Positions 1 through 10,752 of a DNA stretch of 64,000 bases are shown here, piece by piece (within the stretch, counting starts at the first letter, position 1; each line of letters opens with the position of its first letter). The DNA lies in the NCBI GenBank assembly GCA_037042185.1, contig JAXQJY010000020.1, positions 496,001 to 560,000 on the forward strand, given 5' to 3'. The notes beneath the pieces were generated by a model. It saw only the letters and a program-made list of their open reading frames with translations. It was not told the DNA's origin and searched no databases. The position numbers and the translations under genes were made by a program. Source of the DNA: Sordariomycetes sp. S80-01Y. Taxonomy: Eukaryota; Ascomycota; Sordariomycetes.

Positions 1-2503
1 TTACTGAAACTCTTCAAGTACTGGGAAATCTTCTTTATAGCCATATACAACAGTCGGTATTCGCTTGTTCTGTCAGTGTCATCCCAGCATGGTGGCTCGT
101 CCACGAAGCGAAGTCAGGAGAGAGGTTATTTCTTACCGTCCAAAATGTCCTCCGGAACCACCACTCAGCACAAGGATCTGATCGGCATGCGTAATTGTCG
201 ACAGCCGGTGGCTGAGCCTTGGTCAGCAGGTTGAAGAGTCGTATCAGCGGCACATACCTTGTCGACTCTCTATCGATCCTACCGGCGACCACAGCGCGGT
301 GCTCGTTACAATGCTGGCCCCCGCCCAGCTCTAAAGAAGAGACAAGGGTGAGGGCAGTGGTGGCTGAGTGACTTGTTGAGGGAGCCGACCACCGCCCCCA
401 TGGGTTGTTGATGAAGTGAGCTGGGAGAGGGCAGAAGAAGAGATGTCGATGGCCCCGGCAGTGTTGGGCCCGGGGCCATAGATTTAGGGGTGTGGCAGTG
501 GTTTGGTGTTTGGTGAAGAAGAAGAACCAGAGGAGGGAGCTCGAGTTCAGGCGGAAGGGTGGAGGGGTACCTTTAAGGGGCTTCTGCCGGCCCTGGAGCA
601 CGTGAACACCTGACCAGCTTTGCTTGAGCCACTCGTAGCCTACCGTCCTTGCAGCACCTTCCCACTGTGCAGGAGCTTCGCTTCAACAACTTCAGCAAGA
701 GAGCCTCCCTGACACTCTCAAAGCATCTTTCAACCCGTTCAACTCCTTCCTTTCGTTTCTTGTTTGACGGTCAGCTCCCGTCGGGCGTCCGGCAACCGTC
801 CCACGCCATGGCAACCTCCCCCGCGATCACGGTTCTACACACGATCTTCCTCGACTACCCAAACAAGCTTGGAAGATTCCTCTGGGGGACTGTTATTTAC
901 TGCAAGAACTATCTCTGGATGCCCCTTATCGCCACTCTCTGGCATTGGGAATGGAGCTCCCTTCAACCACGCTTCCCCCCGGAATACGGCGACGAGGAAA
1001 GAAACTGCGACGATGTGAGGCTGGTTCTCTCCGAGTTCTCAGGTCAGAAAGAGCCTTTCCTCAACTTCCACATACCTTGAGGACCCTCGTGCGTTGGCTC
1101 GCCTAGTTCTTGGGCACATCAGCCCCCAATAAGGTACCGCAGCTTGTACGTCAGCCGATGTCCTGCCTGAGGTGAGTCCAAGCGACACCACATTTTGGAC
1201 ATGCTGACCGCGAGATCAGAGTACCACATCTAACAGGGCTTCAGAGTTGCTGTATGTCCGCATGTGGTCTACTGACCAAGCGACCTTCGTCACGTCATTG
1301 CTCTCGCTCTTTTGCGAGGCTACTCAGCTTGGAATTTTGACCAGAGGGATTCGAGAAAAGGCTGAGCACACTTGAAGACGTTGGGGAGGGCAAACTCGGG
1401 AAGCAGCTCTACGCATCAGATCGAATACATGTTCACCCTCTCAAGTTATGAAGTGACCCTGACATTAATCTGCGACCTCTTCAAAGTCCATCGAAGGCTC
1501 TTCCCTGCTTTTCATACGCATCCGTCTTCACTGACTCACTGTTTCCAGGGCACTACACGCAACACACGGCAGCGGTGACCTCACATACTCCTACGGCTGT
1601 TAACTCCTAGGCTACGAAGAAACAGGTGCCTATGTTTGCTCAGTCTCATACTGCAACGAGCCCAACATCTTCATGTCCGGGTCCTGATAGTCTTGGGAGG
1701 CTTGGCTCCGCAACTACCAGCCTGCAACGTAATGTATTCAGTCCCATAGGCGGTTTCCTGGAAATCGCCGGTATGAAGCCAGGTCTCTTTGTGAAGGAGA
1801 ACCAGCTAGAGAGTCATTGGGATGAGCTTCACATCCCATTCTACAAACACGAGAGTCATTGGACTAGAAGCCGGACTCGGAACCATTGTCTTCAAGGTAC
1901 AATCGCTCAGCTGGAGCCTGAAAGCTCAGGATGTGGTCCATTTTTGGATCAAACAGTTCAAATTCAGCCGTTCTTGCCATTCACAGGCCACAAATATTGA
2001 AAGTTCACATCTTGTATATCAATGGTTTGTAGAGCGCCTGGGATTGATGCTGACGTCTCGGGTCTCAGCCGTAAGTTCCCGCAGTGAACCTACACATTAC
2101 CATTGCACGGTCGCGGCTTGTCTACTAGTCTAGTTTATCAAATCTCGACAGGTATGCGAAGAAGTGTTTTCCATTTCACTTTTTTTAAACTGATCATTCT
2201 CTGGCATCAAGTGTTGGTGTAATGCCCAGGCAAAATAGACGGGATGGAGCTCGAAGTTGAAATCCTTGGACCCCAGTGAGCAGACTTAAAGATTCTCAAG
2301 AGCGGTCGAAGCATGTTCTCTTGTACACTAATCTGTCATTCTTTCATCTGTCGTACAATCAAGGAGCCTTCCAGAGGCGGTGATTGTGTCTCCGTCATAA
2401 AACCACGCTTCGTCATGCAGTCATTATCCCTTCCGTTTCAGCACGGAGGTCCCGAGCTCACACCAAGCTTCGCATTCAATGTAAAAATTCATGTCGCGTG
2501 AGT
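1..2503. other. gene-poor left flank
   Basis: I can support no intact gene here. Open frames (for example 35-601 minus, 808-1080 plus and 1626-2000 plus) have no recognisable domain, biased composition or splice-consistent extension. The only recognisable coding trace is a short ABC-transporter-like fragment at about 150-218 on the minus strand, listed separately. The sequence is of moderate GC content and not low-complexity. Confidence 0.5.
150..218 (-). pseudogene. ABC-transporter H-loop fragment (relic)
   Basis: Read on the minus strand, about 20 codons give SHRLSTITHADQILVLSGG. This closely resembles the H-loop and following strand of ABC transporter nucleotide-binding domains, where [AS]HRLSTI is followed by ADQIxVL. 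A Walker B motif would be expected about 35 residues upstream, but none is visible in any minus-strand frame to the right, and the downstream frame closes quickly. It therefore looks like an isolated fragment of a host ABC gene. A possible intron lies just upstream (GTATGT at about 267 to AAG at about 219), so a badly decayed larger copy cannot be excluded. The identification rests on one short motif. Confidence 0.4.
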
Positions 2504-2683
2504 TTATCTGTATTTCTTTGGAACCTGGCTCTTCCCTTTTCTTTGGGCGCGCTGCGCTCTGCGGAGGTCTTTGTTGTAGTCAGGCGAACTCATGTACTGG
2601 CTCTTTGGGCGGGCGGTCCAGCCCTGGCCGTCGTCGAGATAGCCCCACCAGTGCTCTTCCTTGTCGCTGGATCCGAAGCACAT
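2504..2683 (-). CDS. 59-residue MCFGSS-type microprotein
   Basis: This is an uninterrupted minus-strand frame of 60 codons starting MCFGSSDKEEHWWGYL and ending KKYR. The start is preceded by an A/C-rich leader (about 2684-2730) with no in-frame ATG, typical of well-expressed fungal transcripts. The N-terminal half is acidic and aromatic (EEHWWGYLDDGQGW). The C-terminal half is strongly basic (RRAQRAQRKGKSQVPKKYR), so the protein is probably small, soluble and partly disordered. There is no signal peptide or membrane segment. From memory, filamentous fungi have small uncharacterised proteins that begin MCFGS; I know of no assigned function. Confidence comes from the leader, the clean single frame and that N-terminus. 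RNA evidence or orthologues would settle it. Confidence 0.55.
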   Translation of the reverse strand: MCFGSSDKEEHWWGYLDDGQGWTARPKSQYMSSPDYNKDLRRAQRAQRKGKSQVPKKYR

Positions 2684-4471
2684 TTTGATTGCTTTTGCGT
2701 GTCTGTTTGTCTTTGGGGTGTTGCTGTTTGAGATATGTCTCTGGTGCTCCTGATTGGGGAGTGTCGATGTAGTTCACTTAGTTGATATGGGTTCCTAAAC
2801 ACAGGGAGACGTCGCTGCTTAAGTATCGATCCTGAAGACCCTTGAATCCTTCATCGGCAGTTGGAGACAAGCCCTACGTCATGGCGTTTGTTTCATCGTT
2901 CAGGAACTGCGGTCCAGCGAACCAAGAATGGCAATCCGTCGGTGGCAATCCGCGTTGCTGCTGTACAAACCAAAAATAGTACAACTTCATTGGAGCTTCC
3001 AAGCCATGACGCGTCTGGTCGATCATCCAGCTAGGTTTACGTTTGAAGTCTGCGCAGAGGGTGTCGTAATCGTCGCGACGTTGGTCGGAAGCTGCCCTAC
3101 TCTTTCATGCGTTCTTGCACCCCAACGGGTGGGAGCGTTTCCTACGTGGTTTCAGTAACGCGGTAGACATTCGCAATTCTCCTTCGAACCGCTGGTGGCT
3201 CCTGTAGCATAGGCTACCACAGCCGGCTACGCTCAGTTCCTCAATTCCCGTGAGCTGATTTCTTCCAGGTCCATTGAAACGGGACCGGGCGGATATTGCT
3301 GCTTCCGAGTCCCAGTACGGATGCTGGAGAGTATTTCAGCTTTGAGAAATTCGCGAGAATTAGAATAGAATCGAACGCTTGCTGCCGGCGAGGCAGATGG
3401 AAGTTTTTGGAGCGAGCTCGAACGACAATGGGGTTGGATAGCTGCCTCCGTGTGCCGTGTGCCGCGTGCCGAAATAGCGGCTCTGCGCACAAACCAAGCT
3501 TGATATGGCTGGCCCAGTGTGAGAAACTTAATGCACTGACTGAAGCTCTCGTGACCCGATTTCCAGACTGAATACTGAGCCTTCTATGACACCTGAACGC
3601 GTGGTGGCCAAAGGTGGACGGAGAGCATGCTGCTCGAGAACTTATCGGTGTCATAGCGTGCGTCCAGAACACTAAACCCTCTGTTTGAAGGCAGAACTGA
3701 AGTAGGAAGAATGCGCTACAAGTGTAAGTATCACCATTAAGCCAGCGTGGGTAGACTACACTCTTCGTGCTTGTTTGGCACAAGTTAAGTAAGCGGTATG
3801 AGACTGTGCGGAGTTTCGACGGCGCGGACCTTGTCGATCCACGGGCTTTATAAGCAATTGAGCGTATGGTAGTCGTTCGTTCGATAAGTCGGGCCTTGCC
3901 AAGGACCGAAGCCCCGAAAGGGAAAAATCCCTCTTGAAAACTAATTCTGGTGTTTGATGAAACGGCTCACTCAGCACCGAAGTTGGAACCCAAGCTTAAA
4001 ATTATAGTAGGGTAAATCGGCGTGACAATATTAGACGAAAGACTAGTTAGTGAAATATCAAAATGCTCATTAGCCACGGAACAAAGCACGATGCCTACGT
4101 GTGTCGACAATACAGCTGACAAGCTTGTCTTGGTCCAGGGTAAACTCTTACCCGTTGAGCAAGGAGGGTGGCCGCATGTTGACTAAACGCCCACCACTGC
4201 TTGCGGAGGCAGTGGTACATGAATACATTCCACCGCTGATAGCTGCAGCTCATGAGCCCAATATTCAGGAATGTCCGCAGACAAAGTCCGCAGCCGCACT
4301 AGCAAACGTTGTCCTGGAGCGGCATTACTCATCAATACATCACGGTAAGTGGAGACAGAAACGAAAGCATGGCAAAGGTATAAGTTGGAAGGCAATCATG
4401 TGTTTTCACAGCTCATCAACAACAGGTGATCCATCTGTAATTACTCTCCTCTATAATCCACCACCCTCGCT
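2684..4471. other. intergenic, no supported gene
   Basis: This stretch of 1.8 kb lies between the microprotein and the NmrA-like gene, which are transcribed away from each other. The longest frame (3241-3783 minus) has no recognisable domain and looks like chance. No RNA gene or clear repeat is seen. The part next to 4472 presumably holds the promoter of the NmrA-like gene. Confidence 0.5.
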
Positions 4472-5416
4472 ATGGCTCCTACTATTCTCGTCGCCGGGGC
4501 CACCGGCAACACTGGCCGAAGCGTCGTCCAGACCCTATCCAAGCTGCTGAGCACCAGCAGCACTCTGTCGGGTCATAGGATTCTGGCCCTTACGCGCTCC
4601 GCCAATGGAACAGTGGCAAAGAAGCTGGCTGAGCTGCCCGGCGTCGAAGTTGCAGAGAAGAATTGGGTCGAAATCACCGCCGATTGGCTCCGTCAACAGG
4701 GTGTAGTCAGGGCGTTCATTGCATCACACAACCAGCCAAACCAATTTGCCGAAGAGTCGACTTTCCACCTAGCCGCTCTTCATGCCGGTGTTGAGTATGT
4801 TGTGCGAATCTCAACGACCGCTGCGAATGTCCACCCAGACTACCCGGCCTACTACCCGCGAACGCACTGGGCGATCGAGGCTCTCTTAAGCTCACCGGAG
4901 TTCCAAGGTCTGCAGTGGACTTCTCTGCAACCCAACGTCTTCTTTTCATTCTACCTTGGCTCCGCTGCAGAGTTGGTCAAGAAATATCGTAAGACGGGTG
5001 AGCAGGATACATTGAGGCTAATGGCATCAAAGGATGCGCCTGTCGGTGTCGTTGACGCCGATGATGTCGGAACATTGGCGGCTCATCTGTTGGCTGAAAA
5101 GGATACTACGAAACACAACAAGGCCAAATATGTCGTGAACGGACCGGAGGACATCACAGGTCAACAACTTGTGAAGATGGTTGAGGATCATATTGGCACT
5201 CAAGTCAAGGATGTTCAGTACAAGGATCTGTCCTTTATTGATCAGATGGCTGCCCACAGTCCAGAGTCCAGCAACGTCATCTTGTCTATCAAGCATGCCC
5301 CAGAGACTGCATGGGCTGGCGAGTGCACAGCGTCTACGACCAGCAAAGAGGTTCTCGCACTGGCTGCGCCCAAGGGAACCGCCGCGCAAGCTTTCCAAGC
5401 CTTGTTGGAATCCTGA
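4472..5416 (+). CDS. NmrA-like NAD(P)-binding Rossmann protein
   Basis: This is a single-exon gene of 314 residues. The N-terminus MAPTILVAGATGNTGRSVV carries the GxTGNTG dinucleotide-binding loop of the NmrA-like/atypical short-chain dehydrogenase family immediately after the start, which supports the chosen ATG. The remainder fits that fold: the segment THWAIEALLSS (about residues 130-140) is followed by the substrate-side strand QWTSLQPNVF, and DADDVGTLAAHLL is a helix common to the family near residue 192. Members act as NAD(P)-sensing regulators (NmrA itself) or as NAD(P)H-dependent reductases and isomerases; the sequence alone does not distinguish these. There is no signal peptide or membrane segment, so it is presumably cytosolic. 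It is the first clearly intact gene of the left half and has no metabolic partner beside it. Confidence 0.85.
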   Translation: MAPTILVAGATGNTGRSVVQTLSKLLSTSSTLSGHRILALTRSANGTVAKKLAELPGVEVAEKNWVEITADWLRQQGVVRAFIASHNQPNQFAEESTFHLAALHAGVEYVVRISTTAANVHPDYPAYYPRTHWAIEALLSSPEFQGLQWTSLQPNVFFSFYLGSAAELVKKYRKTGEQDTLRLMASKDAPVGVVDADDVGTLAAHLLAEKDTTKHNKAKYVVNGPEDITGQQLVKMVEDHIGTQVKDVQYKDLSFIDQMAAHSPESSNVILSIKHAPETAWAGECTASTTSKEVLALAAPKGTAAQAFQALLES

Positions 5417-6429
5417 GGACGCAGTGCTATTAGCCGAGGGTTGTCATCCAACTTTGCGCTGAGGTCGTTTATCCAACTCACACCATCGAATAGAAGACAC
5501 TGTCACAAGTTCACTTATTGAAGCTCTTAACAGACCGAGGTCGCTGGTCACTCAGCAGCAGGCGCTCTTATTCCTCAAGGGTTCTCGAGTCGAGGCTGTA
5601 CATGGTTCTGTATGATACGCAGACCAGATGCAAGGTCTGGGAAGTAGCACAGCGGAGTAATTCAAAAGACCTCATAGCTTTGACAGAACACTAAATAACT
5701 CTGACAATGGCTGCATCTATAAGTGAATCTAAACTCCTTGAAGCGAACGACAGCGAACGCCTTGCAAGCTTCGCAGAGTATATGGAATACGAAAGCGATA
5801 AGTAGGCATAAGATCGCGAAGAGAGCTGCAGGGATTCACCCTTTCTTACTCATCATACACTCCTGGCACTTGCAATATCTTCGCTTGCCACCTTAAAACC
5901 GCTCCCAGCAAGATGCCGACATCAGAACATCCCAACATCGGCACGTTAGCGAAGCAAGAATCACCATTCCCTTCACCATCGCCATCGGCGCAACCACCGA
6001 TTTTAAACCCCCAGAGTCGGAGCCAAATAAGCATAAAGAGCCCAGTGTTCCTCGCCCTGACCGTGGTCTAAGTGCCGTATATCCGTGCTCGCGCATGCTG
6101 CTTCCCCACATCCCGCACTGATGATCCTGGAGGCTCTCTTGGCGCAACGCTGCCCCCTCTGGAGCCTCCCCGTGGAGGTGCGCCCGAATTATCGGGTGTG
6201 CGTTACCGAAAGCCTAAGAGATCTGTAGCGTGGCATTTCCGACCTCGCAATCGGTGCTTTTGCGAGAGCCTCGTCGGTGCTTGCACCGCTTCGCGACCCC
6301 GTGGGGAGGGCGACATGCAACGGTAGACTCTCCGGCCATCTGGGGGGAAAGGGATATAAGAACAGAGGGGGCGACTTTGCGAATTCCGAGCTGATGGACA
6401 AGCGCAACCGTCTTTCAGAGCTCGTCAAG
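5417..6429. other. intergenic / promoter of MFS permease
   Basis: About 1 kb without a supported gene. A 32-codon frame beginning at 5707 is open but too short to call. The right part carries the TATA-like element of the downstream permease gene. Confidence 0.5.
6354..6359 (+). promoter_or_regulatory. TATA-like box of the MFS permease gene
   Basis: TATAAG sits about 40 nt before an upstream ATG (6394) and about 75 nt before the ATG at 6430. With initiation about 30 nt downstream of a TATA box, the first ATG would have almost no leader, which favours 6430 as the real start. Confidence 0.35.
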
Positions 6430-8244
6430 ATGTCGCCATTCAAGAAGGTGTTTGGAAAGCCCGAGGCTGAGCCCGTCGTGGTCCAGCAAGTCGACACCAA
6501 GGACTCACCGCAGCACATCGATCGCGATGTCGACGACAAAGCATCAATCGACCATCAACACGCCGCTGCGCTGGGCTTGGACTACGTTCCTGGATCTCTC
6601 GCCGAGAAGAAGTTGCTGCGCAAGCTCGACTTCCGCCTTCTGCCTTGCTGCTGGGTTCTGTACATCCTCGGGTACCTGGACCGATCGAACATTGGGTAAA
6701 TTCCGAAGCCGAGCATGAGACCGCAATTGGGTGGCTGACAATGGCAGAAATGCGAAGACCGCTGGCATGCAGGACGACTTCAACATCACATCGAAGCAGT
6801 ACTCGGTGATCGTGCTCATCTTCTTCGTCTCGTACACCATCTTCGAAATCCCCTCCAACATGATCCTGGTCCGCGTCAAGCCGTCCATCTACCTCTCGTC
6901 GCTGGCGGTGGTCTGGGGCGTCATCGTCTGCTCGACTGCAGCCACAACGAGCTGGCAGGGTGTCGCGGGATGCCGTTTTGCGCTGGGTGCGGCGGAAGCG
7001 GGCTTCGCAGCTGGCTGTGCCTTCTACCTGTCGAGTTGGTATCGGTCTCACGAGCTTGCTGCGAGGTTTGCTGTCATCTACACTTCGGTTGCGTTGGCGG
7101 GTGGTTTGTCAGGACTCCTTGCCGGTGTCATCACCGAGTACATGGACGGCGCGAGGGGGATCCCAGGCTGGAAGTGGCTTTTCGTAAGTCTTCTCTTCCA
7201 TCACAGACGAGTGCGTTGCTGATAGAACTAGCTCATCGAGGGCGCCGTATCTGGCTTTGCCGGCATCATCGTCTGGTTCTTCCTCCCTGACTACCCTTCC
7301 GTCGCAACCAAGTTCCTCACCGAAGAGGAGCGAATCCTTGCCTGTCACAGACTCGCCCTTGACGGAATCGGTCTTTCGCAGGGTGCGCATGAGCGCATGT
7401 CCAACAAGAAGGCCTTTATGCTCTGCGTCAGGGATTGGCGAGTATGGGCATTCACGTTCCTCTTCATGCTCGTCTGCGGAGCACAAACTATGCAGTACTT
7501 CATCCCCAGTCTCGTAGAGGCGTTCGGCTGGGAGGGCGCACAGGCACAATGTAAGTGCAACCCCTTTTTGCTTGGGCTGCTTGAAACCCTGGTTCCGAAC
7601 CAATGGACTTACACGCTCGGCAGACCACACAATTCCTGGATACATGGTCGGTTTCGTCTGTATTCTGGCTTTCAGCTTCATTGCCGACCATTTGAGGAAT
7701 AAGTGGATTGTTCTCGGCATCGTATCCGGCGTCTGCACCGTCCTCTTCGTCGCTGTGACCGCAGCCGATGGCCAGATGGCTCGATGTAAGCGACCTCGTC
7801 ATGACAGCCCAAGGCTTTAAGCTGACCATTCAGATGTCCTCGCCATCTTCGCTTTTGGCATCATCTACGGATGCTCCCCTCTCGTCAAAACCTGGAGCGC
7901 CGAGATCGTTCGTTACCCAGCCGAGAAGCGCGCCATCTCCATCGCACTCATCAACTCGCTGGGCAACGCCTCGTCAATCTACGGCTCGTGGCTGTGGCCC
8001 GATTCTGATGCACCAAAGTACAGAATGGGATTTGGGTAGGTTGACTACATTGCACCCCTTTCTGTGGGCATGGCTGACGATTGACAGCGTGACCACTTCG
8101 TGGATGGGCTTGCTCTGCATTTGCGGCCTCACCTTTGCGTACCTCTTCAGGAAGTACCCGCAAGAGTCGCCTGATGCCGAAGATGTGATTGCCGCGGAAA
8201 TCCGTCGCAATCGCCAGGCGGCTGGGGAGAAGCAGGAGGCTTAA
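6430..8244 (+). CDS. MFS permease, Dal5/allantoate-type anion:cation symporter
   Basis: Six exons: 6430-6695, 6748-7183, 7232-7550, 7624-7785, 7834-8035 and 8088-8244, giving 513 residues. All introns are 48-73 nt with GT-AG ends, and the phases match. Hallmarks of the Dal5 (ACS) branch of the major facilitator superfamily are LDRSNIGNAKTAGM after the first membrane helix, the GVIVCSTAAT segment, CRFALGAAEAGFAAG in helix 4, and the cytosolic loop with FLTEEER. Known members import allantoate, nicotinate, pantothenate, biotin or small peptides across the plasma membrane; the substrate cannot be read from the sequence. About 12 membrane helices are expected. The ATG at 6430 is preferred over 6394 because of the TATA position and an A at -3. 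Upstream use would add 12 residues. Confidence 0.88.
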
Positions 8245-8972
8245 GCTTGTCGGTCATAATTAGTGTGTTTGCTTTTTGTGGTTGTTGCAAACAGAAACGA
8301 TGCCATCTCGTTGGGGAACGATCGCCTGTCTCACATGCTTGTGGAAGTTGGCCCGCGGCTTGGTGAGATTGCACATCTCCCAGTTCATGCGGGGATTCCG
8401 TGGACTCCCCGCAAGTCCGGAATACGGAGTTATTAAGAAAAGAACGTAGTGAATCAAGACCAACCGTGGAGGCACTCTTAGCGTCGGACGTTATCCTAAA
8501 GAGGTTCAATAGAGGAAGCCGAGAACTTTTGCGGCCTACGAGCCGCCCGTAAGCGCCCCATGACCCGCCAAGACAAGTGACGAGATGACTCCGACGATCT
8601 GGGGAAGATACATGCAGTGGCTGAGCAGACATTGCGTACATTGCGTGTCTCGTTCAGATTCACTGCTGTGAAACAATCCGGGCGTCGGTTTGGCCCGAGA
8701 CAGCTGGCAAGACAAGGCTGGCAATAATTCCTTCGTGCGAGCAATTGACACTTCATATTAACCTTAAACAAAAGAGGAGAGGCCACGAGATGAGCCCCAA
8801 CGTCCCGGAGTCCGAACCCCGTCCGCTCCACATCCTCCGGTGATCCCTGTCGTGCCGCGCCGACAACTGGGGGCATATTTGAATGGGCAGTCCGCCCAGT
8901 CCTCGGAGCCCGAGGCCTTCTCTTCTCCCTTTGCTCTTCTCACTACCTTTCCCGTGCCATAATCAAGTCAAG
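8245..8972. other. intergenic / cutinase promoter region
   Basis: About 730 bp between the permease stop and the cutinase start. No gene, RNA or repeat is recognised. The last 90 bp are pyrimidine-rich (about 8896-8955), as is common just upstream of fungal start codons. Confidence 0.5.
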
Positions 8973-10057
8973 ATGCGAGCTACGACTGCCACTGTACTGA
9001 CCGTCGCCATTGGCGCGGCGAACGCCCAGTCGCTGCAGTGCGCACAGGGCGTGCACATCATTGCTGCCCGAGGCACTGGCGAGAAAGAAGGGCCCGGTGT
9101 GTCGGGAGAGCTGGCTGACCGGGTCATTGATCGCATCAGGGGATCCGAAGTCGACGGGTTGGACTACCCGGCTACACTTACTGATCCGGACTACTTATCC
9201 AGCGCAAAGGATGGTGCTGAGGAGCTGCGGGAGGTCGTGAGACAGTACGCCGAGGATTGTCCCGACACCAAGATCGTGGTCATTGGATATTCTCAGGGTG
9301 CCCAGGTTGCTACCAACACCTTTTGCGGAGGAGGCGGCGATGGTTTCGGCAACGAGGATGCCCTGCCAGAGAACCTTGTCGAGGATCACGGTACGTTACA
9401 CAATTGGGAAGTCAGTCAGAACACGGACTTACACAAGCAGTATCCGCCATCATCCTCTTCGGCGACCCATCCCACGTCGCCAACGCAACGTACAACAGGG
9501 GAACCGCCGACAACAACGGAGTACGTTCACTGCTGCGCCATTTTGGGTCCTTGCTAACTGTGCAGATCTTCCCCCGCGACGACGTTGACGCATGCGAAGA
9601 CCTCGGCGACCGAATTGTGTCCTACTGCGATACTGGCGACGTATACTGCGACAACGGCGAGGAGAAGGACCGCGACGTGCATGGCGAGTACATCGAGCGC
9701 TACGGCGACGAGGTTGTCGACTACATCGTCAAGCGCTACGAGAGCGACACTGGCGAGACTGTCGGCGGAGGGTCGTCCACCACTTCTTCCGGGTCGATGA
9801 TGAGCACTGCTTCGCCAACGAGCTCCGGCACCGAGTCCGGCTCAACGACTGCGACCGAGACCTCGACCGCCACCGAAACCGCCACTGAGACATCAACCGA
9901 GACGGCGACCGAGACTGAGGGAGGATCGGCCACTACCAGCGGTGACGAGGGCTCGGCGTCGGAGACTGGCGATGCTGGAGATGCTGCTGCTGGCCTTGCC
10001 GTGCCGGCGGCTGCGATCGTCGGTTTGGGTTCGTTGGCGGTGCTTGGACTCATGTAA
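8973..10057 (+). CDS. GPI-anchored cutinase / acetylxylan-esterase family hydrolase
   Basis: Three exons (8973-9390, 9441-9520, 9566-10057) encode 329 residues. A signal peptide (residues 1 to about 18, ending AANA) is followed by the cutinase fold: QCAQGVHIIAARGTGE, then the nucleophile elbow GYSQG with Ser107, and later the paired-cysteine loop CDTGDVYCDNG carrying the expected acid residue. HGEYIERYG should supply the catalytic histidine. The enzyme should hydrolyse ester bonds of cutin or acetylated polysaccharides outside the cell. Unlike classical secreted cutinases, a Ser/Thr/Glu-rich stalk with repeated TATET units (about residues 255-305) is followed by a hydrophobic C-terminus, AAAIVGLGSLAVLGLM, typical of a GPI-anchor signal. 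The product is therefore probably wall- or membrane-tethered and heavily O-glycosylated. Both introns are about 50 nt; the second has a CTAAC branch point. Confidence 0.88.
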
Positions 10058-10752
10058 ACGGCGTCGTCCGTGATTACGAGACATGAAATTTTAGCTGTAC
10101 ATTAATCCCTAGCACGCACATTTCATCACTGTAGGTGTCAATTGAGACCGTCAGAGTGTAAGAGTAGGAAACCCGCGGGAACCGAGAGGTCGGAGAGTGA
10201 CGACCGTGAGCGTGATAACTCGACAGAATATGGGGGAAATTGGTAATCCTCGACCAGAATGACGACCGGATCTGCGCAAGACAGCGCTTCTCGCCTATCC
10301 AGGTCGTCATCTCGGATTCCCCAAACTCGCCTCCAGCCTCAAGATTGGGGACGAGCCGCTTATATAATGCTCCGGACTGAGAGTTCATGACGACCGCTAA
10401 ACCCAAAGAAGAAGCCAAGACGCAGACCAGATGCCCACATTTCCGGCTTCTGGCCGCCCCCCATCACAGCTTTTTCATCATTCCTGGGGCCGAACGACAA
10501 ATCAACGGGGCGAGAATGGCGTCCGCGGGTCACGGCTCACCGGTTCGCTGGAGGGTTCATAATCTCAAAGTCCTTTAGAGGATTCGTGAAGCTTCATCAT
10601 CTCTGTATAAGAAAATCCAAAGCTCTACCTCTCATCTCGAAGCGACTGCAGTACCTGAGCACCACTCCTCGTCACGACCCTTGTTGAGGCTCTTGTTTCT
10701 CTTCGCTAGCTTGAGACAGACCCAGTCCCAGATCAGCCCTACGCCATCCAAC
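10058..10752. other. intergenic / DHA2 transporter promoter
   Basis: About 700 bp without a supported gene. Two TATA-like elements occur, TATATAAT near 10363 and TATAAGAAA at about 10606; the second lies about 147 nt upstream of the next ATG and is the more plausible core promoter. Confidence 0.45.

Noticed and set aside
808-1080. 90-codon frame starting MATSPAITVLHTIF
   Set aside because: Good start context, but no domain and an equally open overlapping frame; could not be supported as a gene.
5707-5805. 32-codon frame starting MAASISESKLLEANDSERL
   Set aside because: Peptide-like but very short, with no leader signature and no convincing splice extension.
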